Source: Tritrichomonas musculus
Taxonomy: Eukaryota > Parabasalia > Tritrichomonadida > Tritrichomonadidae
Direction of reading: 5' to 3'
NCBI GenBank assembly: GCA_039105265.1
Contig: JAPFFF010000090.1
Coordinates: 40,563 to 104,562 of the forward strand
Length of the DNA stretch: 64,000 bases
Part shown: in pieces, positions 26,858 to 39,507 of the stretch
Position numbering within the stretch: the first letter of the stretch is position 1
Layout: the number at the start of each line of letters is the position of its first letter
Translations under genes and position numbers: made by a program
The notes under the pieces: generated by a model
Told to the model about the DNA's origin: nothing
What the model saw: only the letters and a program-made list of their open reading frames with translations
The model's database searches: none

Positions 26858-29477
26858 ATAATTGAGATTAAGCTTTAATTTTTACTGATTTTACTTAATT
26901 TCGAAATCGTTTATAATTATCTTACAAAAGTGTTTGAGATTTGTGTTTTATTTAACTCTGTTCACTTGTGAGAAACGTTTGAATAAGAATAATTGATATT
27001 GCGATTTAATCTTTATTGATTTTACTTAATTTCGAAATCGTTTTTAATTATCTTACAAAAGTGTTTGAGATTTGTGTTTTATTTAACTCTGTTCACTTGT
27101 GAGAAACGTTTGAATAGGAATAATTGATATTGCGATTTAATTTTTACTGATTTTACTTAATTTCGAAATCGTTTTTAATTATCTTACAAAAGTGTTTGAG
27201 ATTTGTGTTTTATTTAACTCTGTTCACTTGTGAGAAACGTTTGAATAAGAATAATTGATATTGCGATTTAATCTTTATTGATTTTACTTAATTTCGAAAT
27301 CGTTTTTAATTATCTTACAAAAGTGTTTGAGATTTGTGTTTTATTTAACTCTGTTCACTTGTGAGAAACGTTTGAATAAGAATAATTGATATTGCGATTT
27401 AATCTTTATTGATTTTACTTAATTTCGAAATCGTTTTTAATTATCTTACAAAAGTGTTTGAGATTTGTGTTTTATTTAACTCTGTTCACTTGTGTGAAAT
27501 GTTAGATTAAGAATAACTGAGATTAAGCTTTAATTTTTACTGATTTTACTTAATTTCGAAATCGTTTTTAATTATCTTACAAAAGTGTTTGAGATTTGTG
27601 TTTTATTTAACTCTGTTCACTTGTGAGAAACGTTTGAATAGGAATAATTGAGATTAAGCTTTAATTTTTACTGATTTTACTTAATTTCGAAATCGTTTAT
27701 AATTATCTTACAAAAGTGTTTGAGATTTGTGTTTTATTTAACTCTGTTCACTTGTGAGAAACGTTTGAATAGGAATAATTGAGATTAAGCTTTAATTTTT
27801 ACTGATTTTACTTAATTTCGAAATCGTTTATAATTATCTTACAAAAGTGTTTGAGATTTGTGTTTTATTTAACTCTGTTCACTTGTGAGAAACGTTTGAA
27901 TAGGAATAATTGAGATTAAGCTTTAATTTTTACTGATTTTACTTAATTTCGAAATCGTTTATAATTATCTTACAAAAGTGTTTGAGATTTGTGTTTTATT
28001 TAACTCTGTTCACTTGTGAGAAACGTTTGAATAAGAATAATTGATATTGCGATTTAATCTTTATTGATTTTACTTAATTTCGAAATCGTTTATAATTATC
28101 TTACAAAAGTGTTTGAGATTTGTGTTTTATTTAACTCTGTTCACTTGTGAGAAACGTTTGAATAGGAATAATTGAGATTAAGCTTTAATTTTTACTGATT
28201 TTACTTAATTTCGAAATCGTTTTTAATTATCTTACAAAAGTGTTTGAGATTTGTGTTTTATTTAACTCTGTTCACTTGTGAGAAACGTTTGAATAGGAAT
28301 AATTGAGATTAAGCTTTAATTTTTACTGATTTTACTTAATTTCGAAATCGTTTATAATTATCTTACAAAAGTGTTTGAGATTTGTGTTTTATTTAACTCT
28401 GTTCACTTGTGAGAAACGTTTGAATAGGAATAATTGAGATTAAGCTTTAATTTTTACTGATTTTACTTAATTTCGAAATCGTTTATAATTATCTTACAAA
28501 AGTGTTTGAGATTTGTGTTTTATTTAACTCTGTTCACTTGTGAGAAACGTTTGAATAGGAATAATTGATATTGCGATTTAATTTTTACTGATTTTACTTA
28601 ATTTCGAAATCGTTTTTAATTATCTTACAAAAGTGTTTGAGATTTGTGTTTTATTTAACTCTGTTCACTTGTGAGAAACGTTTGAATAGGAATAATTGAT
28701 ATTGCGATTTAATTTTTACTGATTTTACTTAATTTCGAAATCGTTTATAATTATCTTACAAAAGTGTTTGAGATTTGTGTTTTATTTAACTCTGTTCACT
28801 TGTGAGAAACGTTTGAATAAGAATAATTGATATTGCGATTTAATCTTTATTGATTTTACTTAATTTCGAAATCGTTTTTAATTATCTTACAAAAGTGTTT
28901 GAGATTTGTGTTTTATTTAACTCTGTTCATTTGTGAGAAATGTTAGAATAAGAATAACTGAGATTAAGCTTTAATTTTTACTGATTTTACTTAATTTCGA
29001 AATCGTTTTTAATTATCTTACAAAAGTGTTTGAGATTTGTGTTTTATTTAACTCTGTTCATTTGTGAGAAACGTTTGAATAAGAATAACTGAGATTAAGC
29101 TTTAATTTTTACTGATTTTACTTAATTTCGAAATCGTTTATAATTATCTTACAAAAGTGTTTGAGATTTGTGTTTTATTTAACTCTGTTCACTTGTGAGA
29201 AACGTTTGAATAAGAATAATTGATATTGCGATTTAATCTTTATTGATTTTACTTAATTTCGAAATCGTTTTTAATTATCTTACAAAAGTGTTTGAGATTT
29301 GTGTTTTATTTAACTCTGTTCATTTGTGAGAAATGTTAGAATAAGAATAACTGAGATTAAGCTTTAATTTTTACTGATTTTACTTAATTTCGAAATCGTT
29401 TTTAATTATCTTACAAAAGTGTTTGAGATTTGTGTTTTATTTAACTCTGTTCATTTGTGAGAAACGTTTGAATAAGA

Positions 29478-29551
29478 ATAACTGAGATTAAGCTTTAATT
29501 TTTACTGATTTTACTTAACTCTGTTCATTTGTGAGAAACGTTTGAATAAGA
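29478..29551. repeat. Deleted monomer, 57 bp missing
   Basis: A C5 type A monomer of 74 bp in which position 40 is joined to position 98 (29,517/29,518). TTA stands at both edges of the lost segment, a 3-bp microhomology. This monomer ends the recognisable A4 block. Confidence 0.93.
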
Positions 29552-32500
29552 ATAACTGAGATTAAGCTTTAATTTTTACTGATTTTACTTAATTTCGAAA
29601 TCGTTTATAATTATCTTACAAAAGTGTTTGAGATTTGTGTTTTATTTAACTCTGTTCACTTGTGAGAAACGTTTGAATAAGAATAATTGATATTGCGATT
29701 TAATCTTTATTGATTTTACTTAATTTCGAAATCGTTTTTAATTATCTTACAAAAGTGTTTGAGATTTGTGTTTTATTTAACTCTGTTCACTTGTGAGAAA
29801 CGTTTGAATAGGAATAATTGAGATTAAGCTTTAATTTTTACTGATTTTACTTAATTTCGAAATCGTTTATAATTATCTTACAAAAGTGTTTGAGATTTAT
29901 GTTTTATTTAACTCTGTTCACTTGTGAGAAACGTTTGAATAAGAATAATTGATATTGCGATTTAATCTTTATTGATTTTACTTAATTTCGAAATCGTTTA
30001 TAATTATCTTACAAAAGTGTTTGAGATTTGTGTTTTATTTAACTCTGTTCACTTGTGAGAAACGTTTGAATAGGAATAATTGAGATTAAGCTTTAATTTT
30101 TACTGATTTTACTTAATTTCGAAATCGTTTATAATTATCTTACAAAAGTGTTTGAGATTTGTGTTTTATTTAACTCTGTTCACTTGTGAGAAACGTTTGA
30201 ATAGGAATAATTGATATTGCGATTTAATTTTTACTGATTTTACTTAATTTCGAAATCGTTTTTAATTATCTTACAAAAGTGTTTGAGATTTGTGTTTTAT
30301 TTAACTCTGTTCACTTGTGAGAAACGTTTGAATAAGAATAATTGATATTGCGATTTAATCTTTATTGATTTTACTTAATTTCGAAATCGTTTTTAATTAT
30401 CTTACAAAAGTGTTTGAGATTTGTGTTTTATTTAACTCTGTTCACTTGTGAGAAACGTTTGAATAAGAATAATTGATATTGCGATTTAATCTTTATTGAT
30501 TTTACTTAATTTCGAAATCGTTTTTAATTATCTTACAAAAGTGTTTGAGATTTGTGTTTTATTTAACTCTGTTCATTTGTGAGAAATGTTAGAATAAGAA
30601 TAACTGAGATTAAGCTTTAATTTTTACTGATTTTACTTAATTTCGAAATCGTTTTTAATTATCTTACAAAAGTGTTTGAGATTTGTGTTTTATTTAACTC
30701 TGTTCATTTGTGAGAAACGTTTGAATAAGAATAACTGAGATTAAGCTTTAATTTTTACTGATTTTAATTAATTTCGAAATCGTTTATAATTATCTTACAA
30801 AAGTGTTTGAGATTTGTGTTTTATTTAACTCTGTTCACTTGTGAGAAACGTTTGAATAGGAATAATTGATATTGCGATTTAATTTTTACTGATTTTACTT
30901 AATTTCGAAATCGTTTTTAATTATCTTACAAAAGTGTTTGAGATTTGTGTTTTATTTAACTCTGTTCACTTGTGAGAAACGTTTGAATAAGAATAATTGA
31001 TATTGCGATTTAATCTTTATTGATTTTACTTAATTTCGAAATCGTTTTTAATTATCTTACAAAAGTGTTTGAGATTTGTGTTTTATTTAACTCTGTTCAC
31101 TTGTGAGAAACGTTTGAATAGGAATAATTGATATTGCGATTTAATTTTTACTGATTTTACTTAATTTCGAAATCGTTTTTAATTATCTTACAAAAGTGTT
31201 TGAGATTTGTGTTTTATTTAACTCTGTTCACTTGTGAGAAACGTTTGAATAGGAATAATTGAGATTAAGCTTTAATTTTTACTGATTTTACTTAATTTCG
31301 AAATCGTTTATAATTATCTTACAAAAGTGTTTGAGATTTGTGTTTTATTTAACTCTGTTCACTTGTGAGAAACGTTTGAATAAGAATAATTGATATTGCG
31401 ATTTAATCTTTATTGATTTTACTTAATTTCGAAATCGTTTATAATTATCTTACAAAAGTGTTTGAGATTTGTGTTTTATTTAACTCTGTTCATTTGTGAG
31501 AAATGTTAGAATAAGAATAACTGAGATTAAGCTTTAATTTTTACTGATTTTACTTAATTTCGAAATCGTTTTTAATTATCTTACAAAAGTGTTTGAGATT
31601 TGTGTTTTATTTAACTCTGTTCACTTGTGAGAAACGTTTGAATAAGAATAATTGATATTGCGATTTAATCTTTATTGATTTTACTTAATTTCGAAATCGT
31701 TTTTAATTATCTTACAAAAGTGTTTGAGATTTGTGTTTTATTTAACTCTGTTCACTTGTGAGAAATGTTAGATTAAGAATAACTGAGATTAAGCTTTAAT
31801 TTTTACTGATTTTAATTAATTTCGAAATCGTTTATAATTATCTTACAAAAGTGTTTGAGATTTGTGTTTTATTTAACTCTGTTCACTTGTGAGAAACGTT
31901 TGAATAGGAATAATTGATATTGCGATTTAATCTTTATTGATTTTACTTAATTTCGAAATCGTTTTTAATTATCTTACAAAAGTGTTTGAGATTTGTGTTT
32001 TATTTAACTCTGTTCACTTGTGAGAAACGTTTGAATAGGAATAATTGAGATTAAGCTTTAATTTTTACTGATTTTACTTAATTTCGAAATCGTTTATAAT
32101 TATCTTACAAAAGTGTTTGAGATTTGTGTTTTATTTAACTCTGTTCACTTGTGAGAAACGTTTGAATAGGAATAATTGATATTGCGATTTAATTTTTACT
32201 GATTTTACTTAATTTCGAAATCGTTTTTAATTATCTTACAAAAGTGTTTGAGATTTGTGTTTTATTTAACTCTGTTCACTTGTGAGAAACGTTTGAATAG
32301 GAATAATTGAGATTAAGCTTTAATTTTTACTGATTTTACTTAATTTCGAAATCGTTTATAATTATCTTACAAAAGTGTTTGAGATTTATGTTTTATTTAA
32401 CTCTGTTCACTTGTGAGAAACGTTTGAATAAGAATAATTGATATTGCGATTTAATCTTTATTGATTTTACTTAATTTCGAAATCGTTTATAATTATCTTA

Positions 32501-35500
32501 CAAAAGTGTTTGAGATTTGTGTTTTATTTAACTCTGTTCACTTGTGAGAAACGTTTGAATAGGAATAATTGAGATTAAGCTTTAATTTTTACTGATTTTA
32601 CTTAATTTCGAAATCGTTTATAATTATCTTACAAAAGTGTTTGAGATTTGTGTTTTATTTAACTCTGTTCACTTGTGAGAAACGTTTGAATAGGAATAAT
32701 TGATATTGCGATTTAATTTTTACTGATTTTACTTAATTTCGAAATCGTTTTTAATTATCTTACAAAAGTGTTTGAGATTTGTGTTTTATTTAACTCTGTT
32801 CACTTGTGAGAAACGTTTGAATAAGAATAATTGATATTGCGATTTAATCTTTATTGATTTTACTTAATTTCGAAATCGTTTTTAATTATCTTACAAAAGT
32901 GTTTGAGATTTGTGTTTTATTTAACTCTGTTCACTTGTGAGAAACGTTTGAATAAGAATAATTGATATTGCGATTTAATCTTTATTGATTTTACTTAATT
33001 TCGAAATCGTTTTTAATTATCTTACAAAAGTGTTTGAGATTTGTGTTTTATTTAACTCTGTTCATTTGTGAGAAATGTTAGAATAAGAATAACTGAGATT
33101 AAGCTTTAATTTTTACTGATTTTACTTAATTTCGAAATCGTTTTTAATTATCTTACAAAAGTGTTTGAGATTTGTGTTTTATTTAACTCTGTTCATTTGT
33201 GAGAAACGTTTGAATAAGAATAACTGAGATTAAGCTTTAATTTTTACTGATTTTAATTAATTTCGAAATCGTTTATAATTATCTTACAAAAGTGTTTGAG
33301 ATTTGTGTTTTATTTAACTCTGTTCACTTGTGAGAAACGTTTGAATAAGAATAATTGATATTGCGATTTAATTTTTACTGATTTTACTTAATTTCGAAAT
33401 CGTTTATAATTATCTTACAAAAGTGTTTGAGATTTATGTTTTATTTAACTCTGTTCACTTGTGAGAAACGTTTGAATAAGAATAATTGATATTGCGATTT
33501 AATCTTTATTGATTTTACTTAATTTCGAAATCGTTTTTAATTATCTTACAAAAGTGTTTGAGATTTGTGTTTTATTTAACTCTGTTCACTTGTGAGAAAC
33601 GTTTGAATAGGAATAATTGAGATTAAGCTTTAATTTTTACTGATTTTACTTAATTTCGAAATCGTTTATAATTATCTTACAAAAGTGTTTGAGATTTGTG
33701 TTTTATTTAACTCTGTTCACTTGTGAGAAACGTTTGAATAAGAATAATTGATATTGCGATTTAATCTTTATTGATTTTACTTAATTTCGAAATCGTTTTT
33801 AATTATCTTACAAAAGTGTTTGAGATTTGTGTTTTATTTAACTCTGTTCACTTGTGAGAAATGTTAGATTAAGAATAATTGAGATTAAGCTTTAATTTTT
33901 ACTGATTTTACTTAATTTCGAAATCGTTTTTAATTATCTTACAAAAGTGTTTGAGATTTGTGTTTTATTTAACTCTGTTCACTTGTGAGAAACGTTTGAA
34001 TAGGAATAATTGAGATTAAGCTTTAATTTTTACTGATTTTACTTAATTTCGAAATCGTTTTTAATTATCTTACAAAAGTGTTTGAGATTTGTGTTTTATT
34101 TAACTCTGTTCACTTGTGAGAAACGTTTGAATAAGAATAATTGATATTGCGATTTAATCTTTATTGATTTTACTTAATTTCGAAATCGTTTTTAATTATC
34201 TTACAAAAGTGTTTGAGATTTGTGTTTTATTTAACTCTGTTCACTTGTGAGAAACGTTTGAATAGGAATAATTGATATTGCGATTTAATTTTTACTGATT
34301 TTACTTAATTTCGAAATCGTTTTTAATTATCTTACAAAAGTGTTTGAGATTTGTGTTTTATTTAACTCTGTTCACTTGTGAGAAACGTTTGAATAAGAAT
34401 AATTGATATTGCGATTTAATCTTTATTGATTTTACTTAATTTCGAAATCGTTTTTAATTATCTTACAAAAGTGTTTGAGATTTGTGTTTTATTTAACTCT
34501 GTTCACTTGTGTGAAATGTTAGATTAAGAATAACTGAGATTAAGCTTTAATTTTTACTGATTTTACTTAATTTCGAAATCGTTTTTAATTATCTTACAAA
34601 AGTGTTTGAGATTTGTGTTTTATTTAACTCTGTTCACTTGTGTGAAATGTTAGATTAAGAATAACTGAGATTAAGCTTTAATTTTTACTGATTTTACTTA
34701 ATTTCGAAATCGTTTATAATTATCTTACAAAAGTGTTTGAGATTTGTGTTTTATTTAACTCTGTTCATTTGTGAGAAACGTTTGAATAAGAATAACTGAG
34801 ATTAAGCTTTAATTTTTACTGATTTTAATTAATTTCGAAATCGTTTATAATTATCTTACAAAAGTGTTTGAGATTTGTGTTTTATTTAACTCTGTTCATT
34901 TGTGAGAAACGTTTGAATAAGAATAATTGATATTGCGATTTAATCTTTATTGATTTTACTTAATTTCGAAATCGTTTTTAATTATCTTACAAAAGTGTTT
35001 GAGATTTGTGTTTTATTTAACTCTGTTCACTTGTGAGAAATGTTAGATTAAGAATAATTGAGATTAAGCTTTAATTTTTACTGATTTTAATTAATTTCGA
35101 AATCGTTTATAATTATCTTACAAAAGTGTTTGAGATTTGTGTTTTATTTAACTCTGTTCACTTGTGAGAAACGTTTGAATAGGAATAATTGATATTGCGA
35201 TTTAATTTTTACTGATTTTACTTAATTTCGAAATCGTTTTTAATTATCTTACAAAAGTGTTTGAGATTTGTGTTTTATTTAACTCTGTTCACTTGTGAGA
35301 AACGTTTGAATAAGAATAATTGATATTGCGATTTAATCTTTATTGATTTTACTTAATTTCGAAATCGTTTTTAATTATCTTACAAAAGTGTTTGAGATTT
35401 GTGTTTTATTTAACTCTGTTCACTTGTGAGAAACGTTTGAATAAGAATAATTGATATTGCGATTTAATCTTTATTGATTTTACTTAATTTCGAAATCGTT

Positions 35501-36756
35501 TTTAATTATCTTACAAAAGTGTTTGAGATTTGTGTTTTATTTAACTCTGTTCATTTGTGAGAAATGTTAGAATAAGAATAACTGAGATTAAGCTTTAATT
35601 TTTACTGATTTTACTTAATTTCGAAATCGTTTTTAATTATCTTACAAAAGTGTTTGAGATTTGTGTTTTATTTAACTCTGTTCATTTGTGAGAAACGTTT
35701 GAATAAGAATAACTGAGATTAAGCTTTAATTTTTACTGATTTTAATTAATTTCGAAATCGTTTATAATTATCTTACAAAAGTGTTTGAGATTTGTGTTTT
35801 ATTTAACTCTGTTCACTTGTGAGAAACGTTTGAATAGGAATAATTGATATTGCGATTTAATTTTTACTGATTTTACTTAATTTCGAAATCGTTTTTAATT
35901 ATCTTACAAAAGTGTTTGAGATTTGTGTTTTATTTAACTCTGTTCACTTGTGAGAAACGTTTGAATAAGAATAATTGATATTGCGATTTAATCTTTATTG
36001 ATTTTACTTAATTTCGAAATCGTTTTTAATTATCTTACAAAAGTGTTTGAGATTTGTGTTTTATTTAACTCTGTTCACTTGTGAGAAATGTTAGATTAAG
36101 AATAATTGAGATTAAGCTTTAATTTTTACTGATTTTACTTAATTTCGAAATCGTTTTTAATTATCTTACAAAAGTGTTTGAGATTTGTGTTTTATTTAAC
36201 TCTGTTCACTTGTGAGAAACGTTTGAATAGGAATAATTGAGATTAAGCTTTAATTTTTACTGATTTTACTTAATTTCGAAATCGTTTATAATTATCTTAC
36301 AAAAGTGTTTGAGATTTGTGTTTTATTTAACTCTGTTCACTTGTGAGAAACGTTTGAATAAGAATAATTGATATTGCGATTTAATCTTTATTGATTTTAC
36401 TTAATTTCGAAATCGTTTTTAATTATCTTACAAAAGTGTTTGAGATTTGTGTTTTATTTAACTCTGTTCACTTGTGAGAAACGTTTGAATAGGAATAATT
36501 GATATTGCGATTTAATTTTTACTGATTTTACTTAATTTCGAAATCGTTTTTAATTATCTTACAAAAGTGTTTGAGATTTGTGTTTTATTTAACTCTGTTC
36601 ACTTGTGAGAAACGTTTGAATAAGAATAATTGATATTGCGATTTAATCTTTATTGATTTTACTTAATTTCGAAATCGTTTTTAATTATCTTACAAAAGTG
36701 TTTGAGATTTGTGTTTTATTTAACTCTGTTCACTTGTGAGAAACGTTTGAATAAGA
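29552..36756. repeat. Middle segment, 55 monomers, reshuffled order
   Basis: This segment of full-length monomers (55 x 131 = 7,205 bp) has no internal indel. It lacks the long block order seen on both sides but is built from the same short modules: R trimers, N monomers, Q ends on B backgrounds, and pairs of type A monomers. N and Q monomers are more crowded here (six N and four Q) than elsewhere. Short modules recur, for example a B, N, B, B-with-Q order near 35.7-36.1 kb that also appears at 41.9-42.3, 46.7-47.1 and 53.4-53.8 kb. It may be where the C-block order originated. Confidence 0.7.
34399..34660. repeat. Two adjacent X monomers on different backgrounds
   Basis: All other X ends sit on a type B monomer. 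Here a type B X monomer (34,399) is followed by a C5 type A X monomer (34,530). The second looks like a recombinant that joins a type A front half to an X end, or a product of local conversion of the end. Confidence 0.85.
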
Positions 36757-37411
36757 ATAATTGATATTGCGATTTAATCTTTATTGATTTTACTTAATTT
36801 CGAAATCGTTTTTAATTATCTTACAAAAGTGTTTGAGATTTGTGTTTTATTTAACTCTGTTCACTTGTGTGAAATGTTAGATTAAGAATAACTGAGATTA
36901 AGCTTTAATTTTTACTGATTTTACTTAATTTCGAAATCGTTTTTAATTATCTTACAAAAGTGTTTGAGATTTGTGTTTTATTTAACTCTGTTCACTTGTG
37001 AGAAACGTTTGAATAGGAATAATTGAGATTAAGCTTTAATTTTTACTGATTTTACTTAATTTCGAAATCGTTTATAATTATCTTACAAAAGTGTTTGAGA
37101 TTTGTGTTTTATTTAACTCTGTTCACTTGTGAGAAACGTTTGAATAGGAATAATTGAGATTAAGCTTTAATTTTTACTGATTTTACTTAATTTCGAAATC
37201 GTTTATAATTATCTTACAAAAGTGTTTGAGATTTGTGTTTTATTTAACTCTGTTCACTTGTGAGAAACGTTTGAATAGGAATAATTGAGATTAAGCTTTA
37301 ATTTTTACTGATTTTACTTAATTTCGAAATCGTTTATAATTATCTTACAAAAGTGTTTGAGATTTATGTTTTATTTAACTCTGTTCACTTGTGAGAAACG
37401 TTTGAATAAGA

Positions 37412-38459
37412 ATAATTGATATTGCGATTTAATCTTTATTGATTTTACTTAATTTCGAAATCGTTTATAATTATCTTACAAAAGTGTTTGAGATTTGTGT
37501 TTTATTTAACTCTGTTCACTTGTGAGAAACGTTTGAATAGGAATAATTGAGATTAAGCTTTAATTTTTACTGATTTTACTTAATTTCGAAATCGTTTTTA
37601 ATTATCTTACAAAAGTGTTTGAGATTTGTGTTTTATTTAACTCTGTTCACTTGTGAGAAACGTTTGAATAGGAATAATTGAGATTAAGCTTTAATTTTTA
37701 CTGATTTTACTTAATTTCGAAATCGTTTATAATTATCTTACAAAAGTGTTTGAGATTTGTGTTTTATTTAACTCTGTTCACTTGTGAGAAACGTTTGAAT
37801 AGGAATAATTGAGATTAAGCTTTAATTTTTACTGATTTTACTTAATTTCGAAATCGTTTTTAATTATCTTACAAAAGTGTTTGAGATTTGTGTTTTATTT
37901 AACTCTGTTCACTTGTGAGAAACGTTTGAATAGGAATAATTGAGATTAAGCTTTAATTTTTACTGATTTTACTTAATTTCGAAATCGTTTATAATTATCT
38001 TACAAAAGTGTTTGAGATTTGTGTTTTATTTAACTCTGTTCACTTGTGAGAAACGTTTGAATAGGAATAATTGAGATTAAGCTTTAATTTTTACTGATTT
38101 TACTTAATTTCGAAATCGTTTATAATTATCTTACAAAAGTGTTTGAGATTTGTGTTTTATTTAACTCTGTTCACTTGTGAGAAACGTTTGAATAGGAATA
38201 ATTGAGATTAAGCTTTAATTTTTACTGATTTTACTTAATTTCGAAATCGTTTATAATTATCTTACAAAAGTGTTTGAGATTTGTGTTTTATTTAACTCTG
38301 TTCACTTGTGAGAAACGTTTGAATAGGAATAATTGATATTGCGATTTAATTTTTACTGATTTTACTTAATTTCGAAATCGTTTTTAATTATCTTACAAAA
38401 GTGTTTGAGATTTGTGTTTTATTTAACTCTGTTCACTTGTGAGAAACGTTTGAATAAGA
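37412..38459. repeat. 8-monomer higher-order unit, copy 1 (1,048 bp)
   Basis: The order is a B monomer with A56, six type A monomers with position 56 reading T, A, T, A, A, A, and a B monomer with ATTTTTACT and T56. The same order follows at once at 38,460-39,507. The only difference noticed is at position 129 of the last monomer (A here, G in copy 2). Confidence 0.92.
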
Positions 38460-39507
38460 ATAATTGATATTGCGATTTAATCTTTATTGATTTTACTTAA
38501 TTTCGAAATCGTTTATAATTATCTTACAAAAGTGTTTGAGATTTGTGTTTTATTTAACTCTGTTCACTTGTGAGAAACGTTTGAATAGGAATAATTGAGA
38601 TTAAGCTTTAATTTTTACTGATTTTACTTAATTTCGAAATCGTTTTTAATTATCTTACAAAAGTGTTTGAGATTTGTGTTTTATTTAACTCTGTTCACTT
38701 GTGAGAAACGTTTGAATAGGAATAATTGAGATTAAGCTTTAATTTTTACTGATTTTACTTAATTTCGAAATCGTTTATAATTATCTTACAAAAGTGTTTG
38801 AGATTTGTGTTTTATTTAACTCTGTTCACTTGTGAGAAACGTTTGAATAGGAATAATTGAGATTAAGCTTTAATTTTTACTGATTTTACTTAATTTCGAA
38901 ATCGTTTTTAATTATCTTACAAAAGTGTTTGAGATTTGTGTTTTATTTAACTCTGTTCACTTGTGAGAAACGTTTGAATAGGAATAATTGAGATTAAGCT
39001 TTAATTTTTACTGATTTTACTTAATTTCGAAATCGTTTATAATTATCTTACAAAAGTGTTTGAGATTTGTGTTTTATTTAACTCTGTTCACTTGTGAGAA
39101 ACGTTTGAATAGGAATAATTGAGATTAAGCTTTAATTTTTACTGATTTTACTTAATTTCGAAATCGTTTATAATTATCTTACAAAAGTGTTTGAGATTTG
39201 TGTTTTATTTAACTCTGTTCACTTGTGAGAAACGTTTGAATAGGAATAATTGAGATTAAGCTTTAATTTTTACTGATTTTACTTAATTTCGAAATCGTTT
39301 ATAATTATCTTACAAAAGTGTTTGAGATTTGTGTTTTATTTAACTCTGTTCACTTGTGAGAAACGTTTGAATAGGAATAATTGATATTGCGATTTAATTT
39401 TTACTGATTTTACTTAATTTCGAAATCGTTTTTAATTATCTTACAAAAGTGTTTGAGATTTGTGTTTTATTTAACTCTGTTCACTTGTGAGAAACGTTTG
39501 AATAGGA
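38460..39507. repeat. 8-monomer higher-order unit, copy 2 (1,048 bp)
   Basis: Direct tandem copy of 37,412-38,459, in perfect register at 131-bp spacing. This is the cleanest tandem higher-order duplication in the window and probably among the youngest. Confidence 0.92.

Larger units (their letters stand above)
26203..29551. repeat. Large higher-order block A4 (partial, 26 monomers)
   Basis: This fourth copy begins with the same Q-Z cassette. It shares with A3 the four extra monomers between Z and X. Monomers 24,500-28,822 match 15,592-19,914 at an offset of 68 monomers, with only three or four differences at diagnostic sites (for example position 56 in the monomers at 26,334 and 28,692). 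Correspondence breaks down after the 57-bp deletion monomer at 29,478. Confidence 0.8.
36757..39507. repeat. Homogenised type-A run led by an X monomer
   Basis: Twenty-one monomers, most of them T5 type A with C108, F end and AGGA, differ from one another chiefly at position 56 (T or A). This is the least diverse stretch I saw and suggests recent local amplification. It begins like the X-led segments of the A blocks (5,241, 11,758) and then extends by duplication. Confidence 0.82.
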
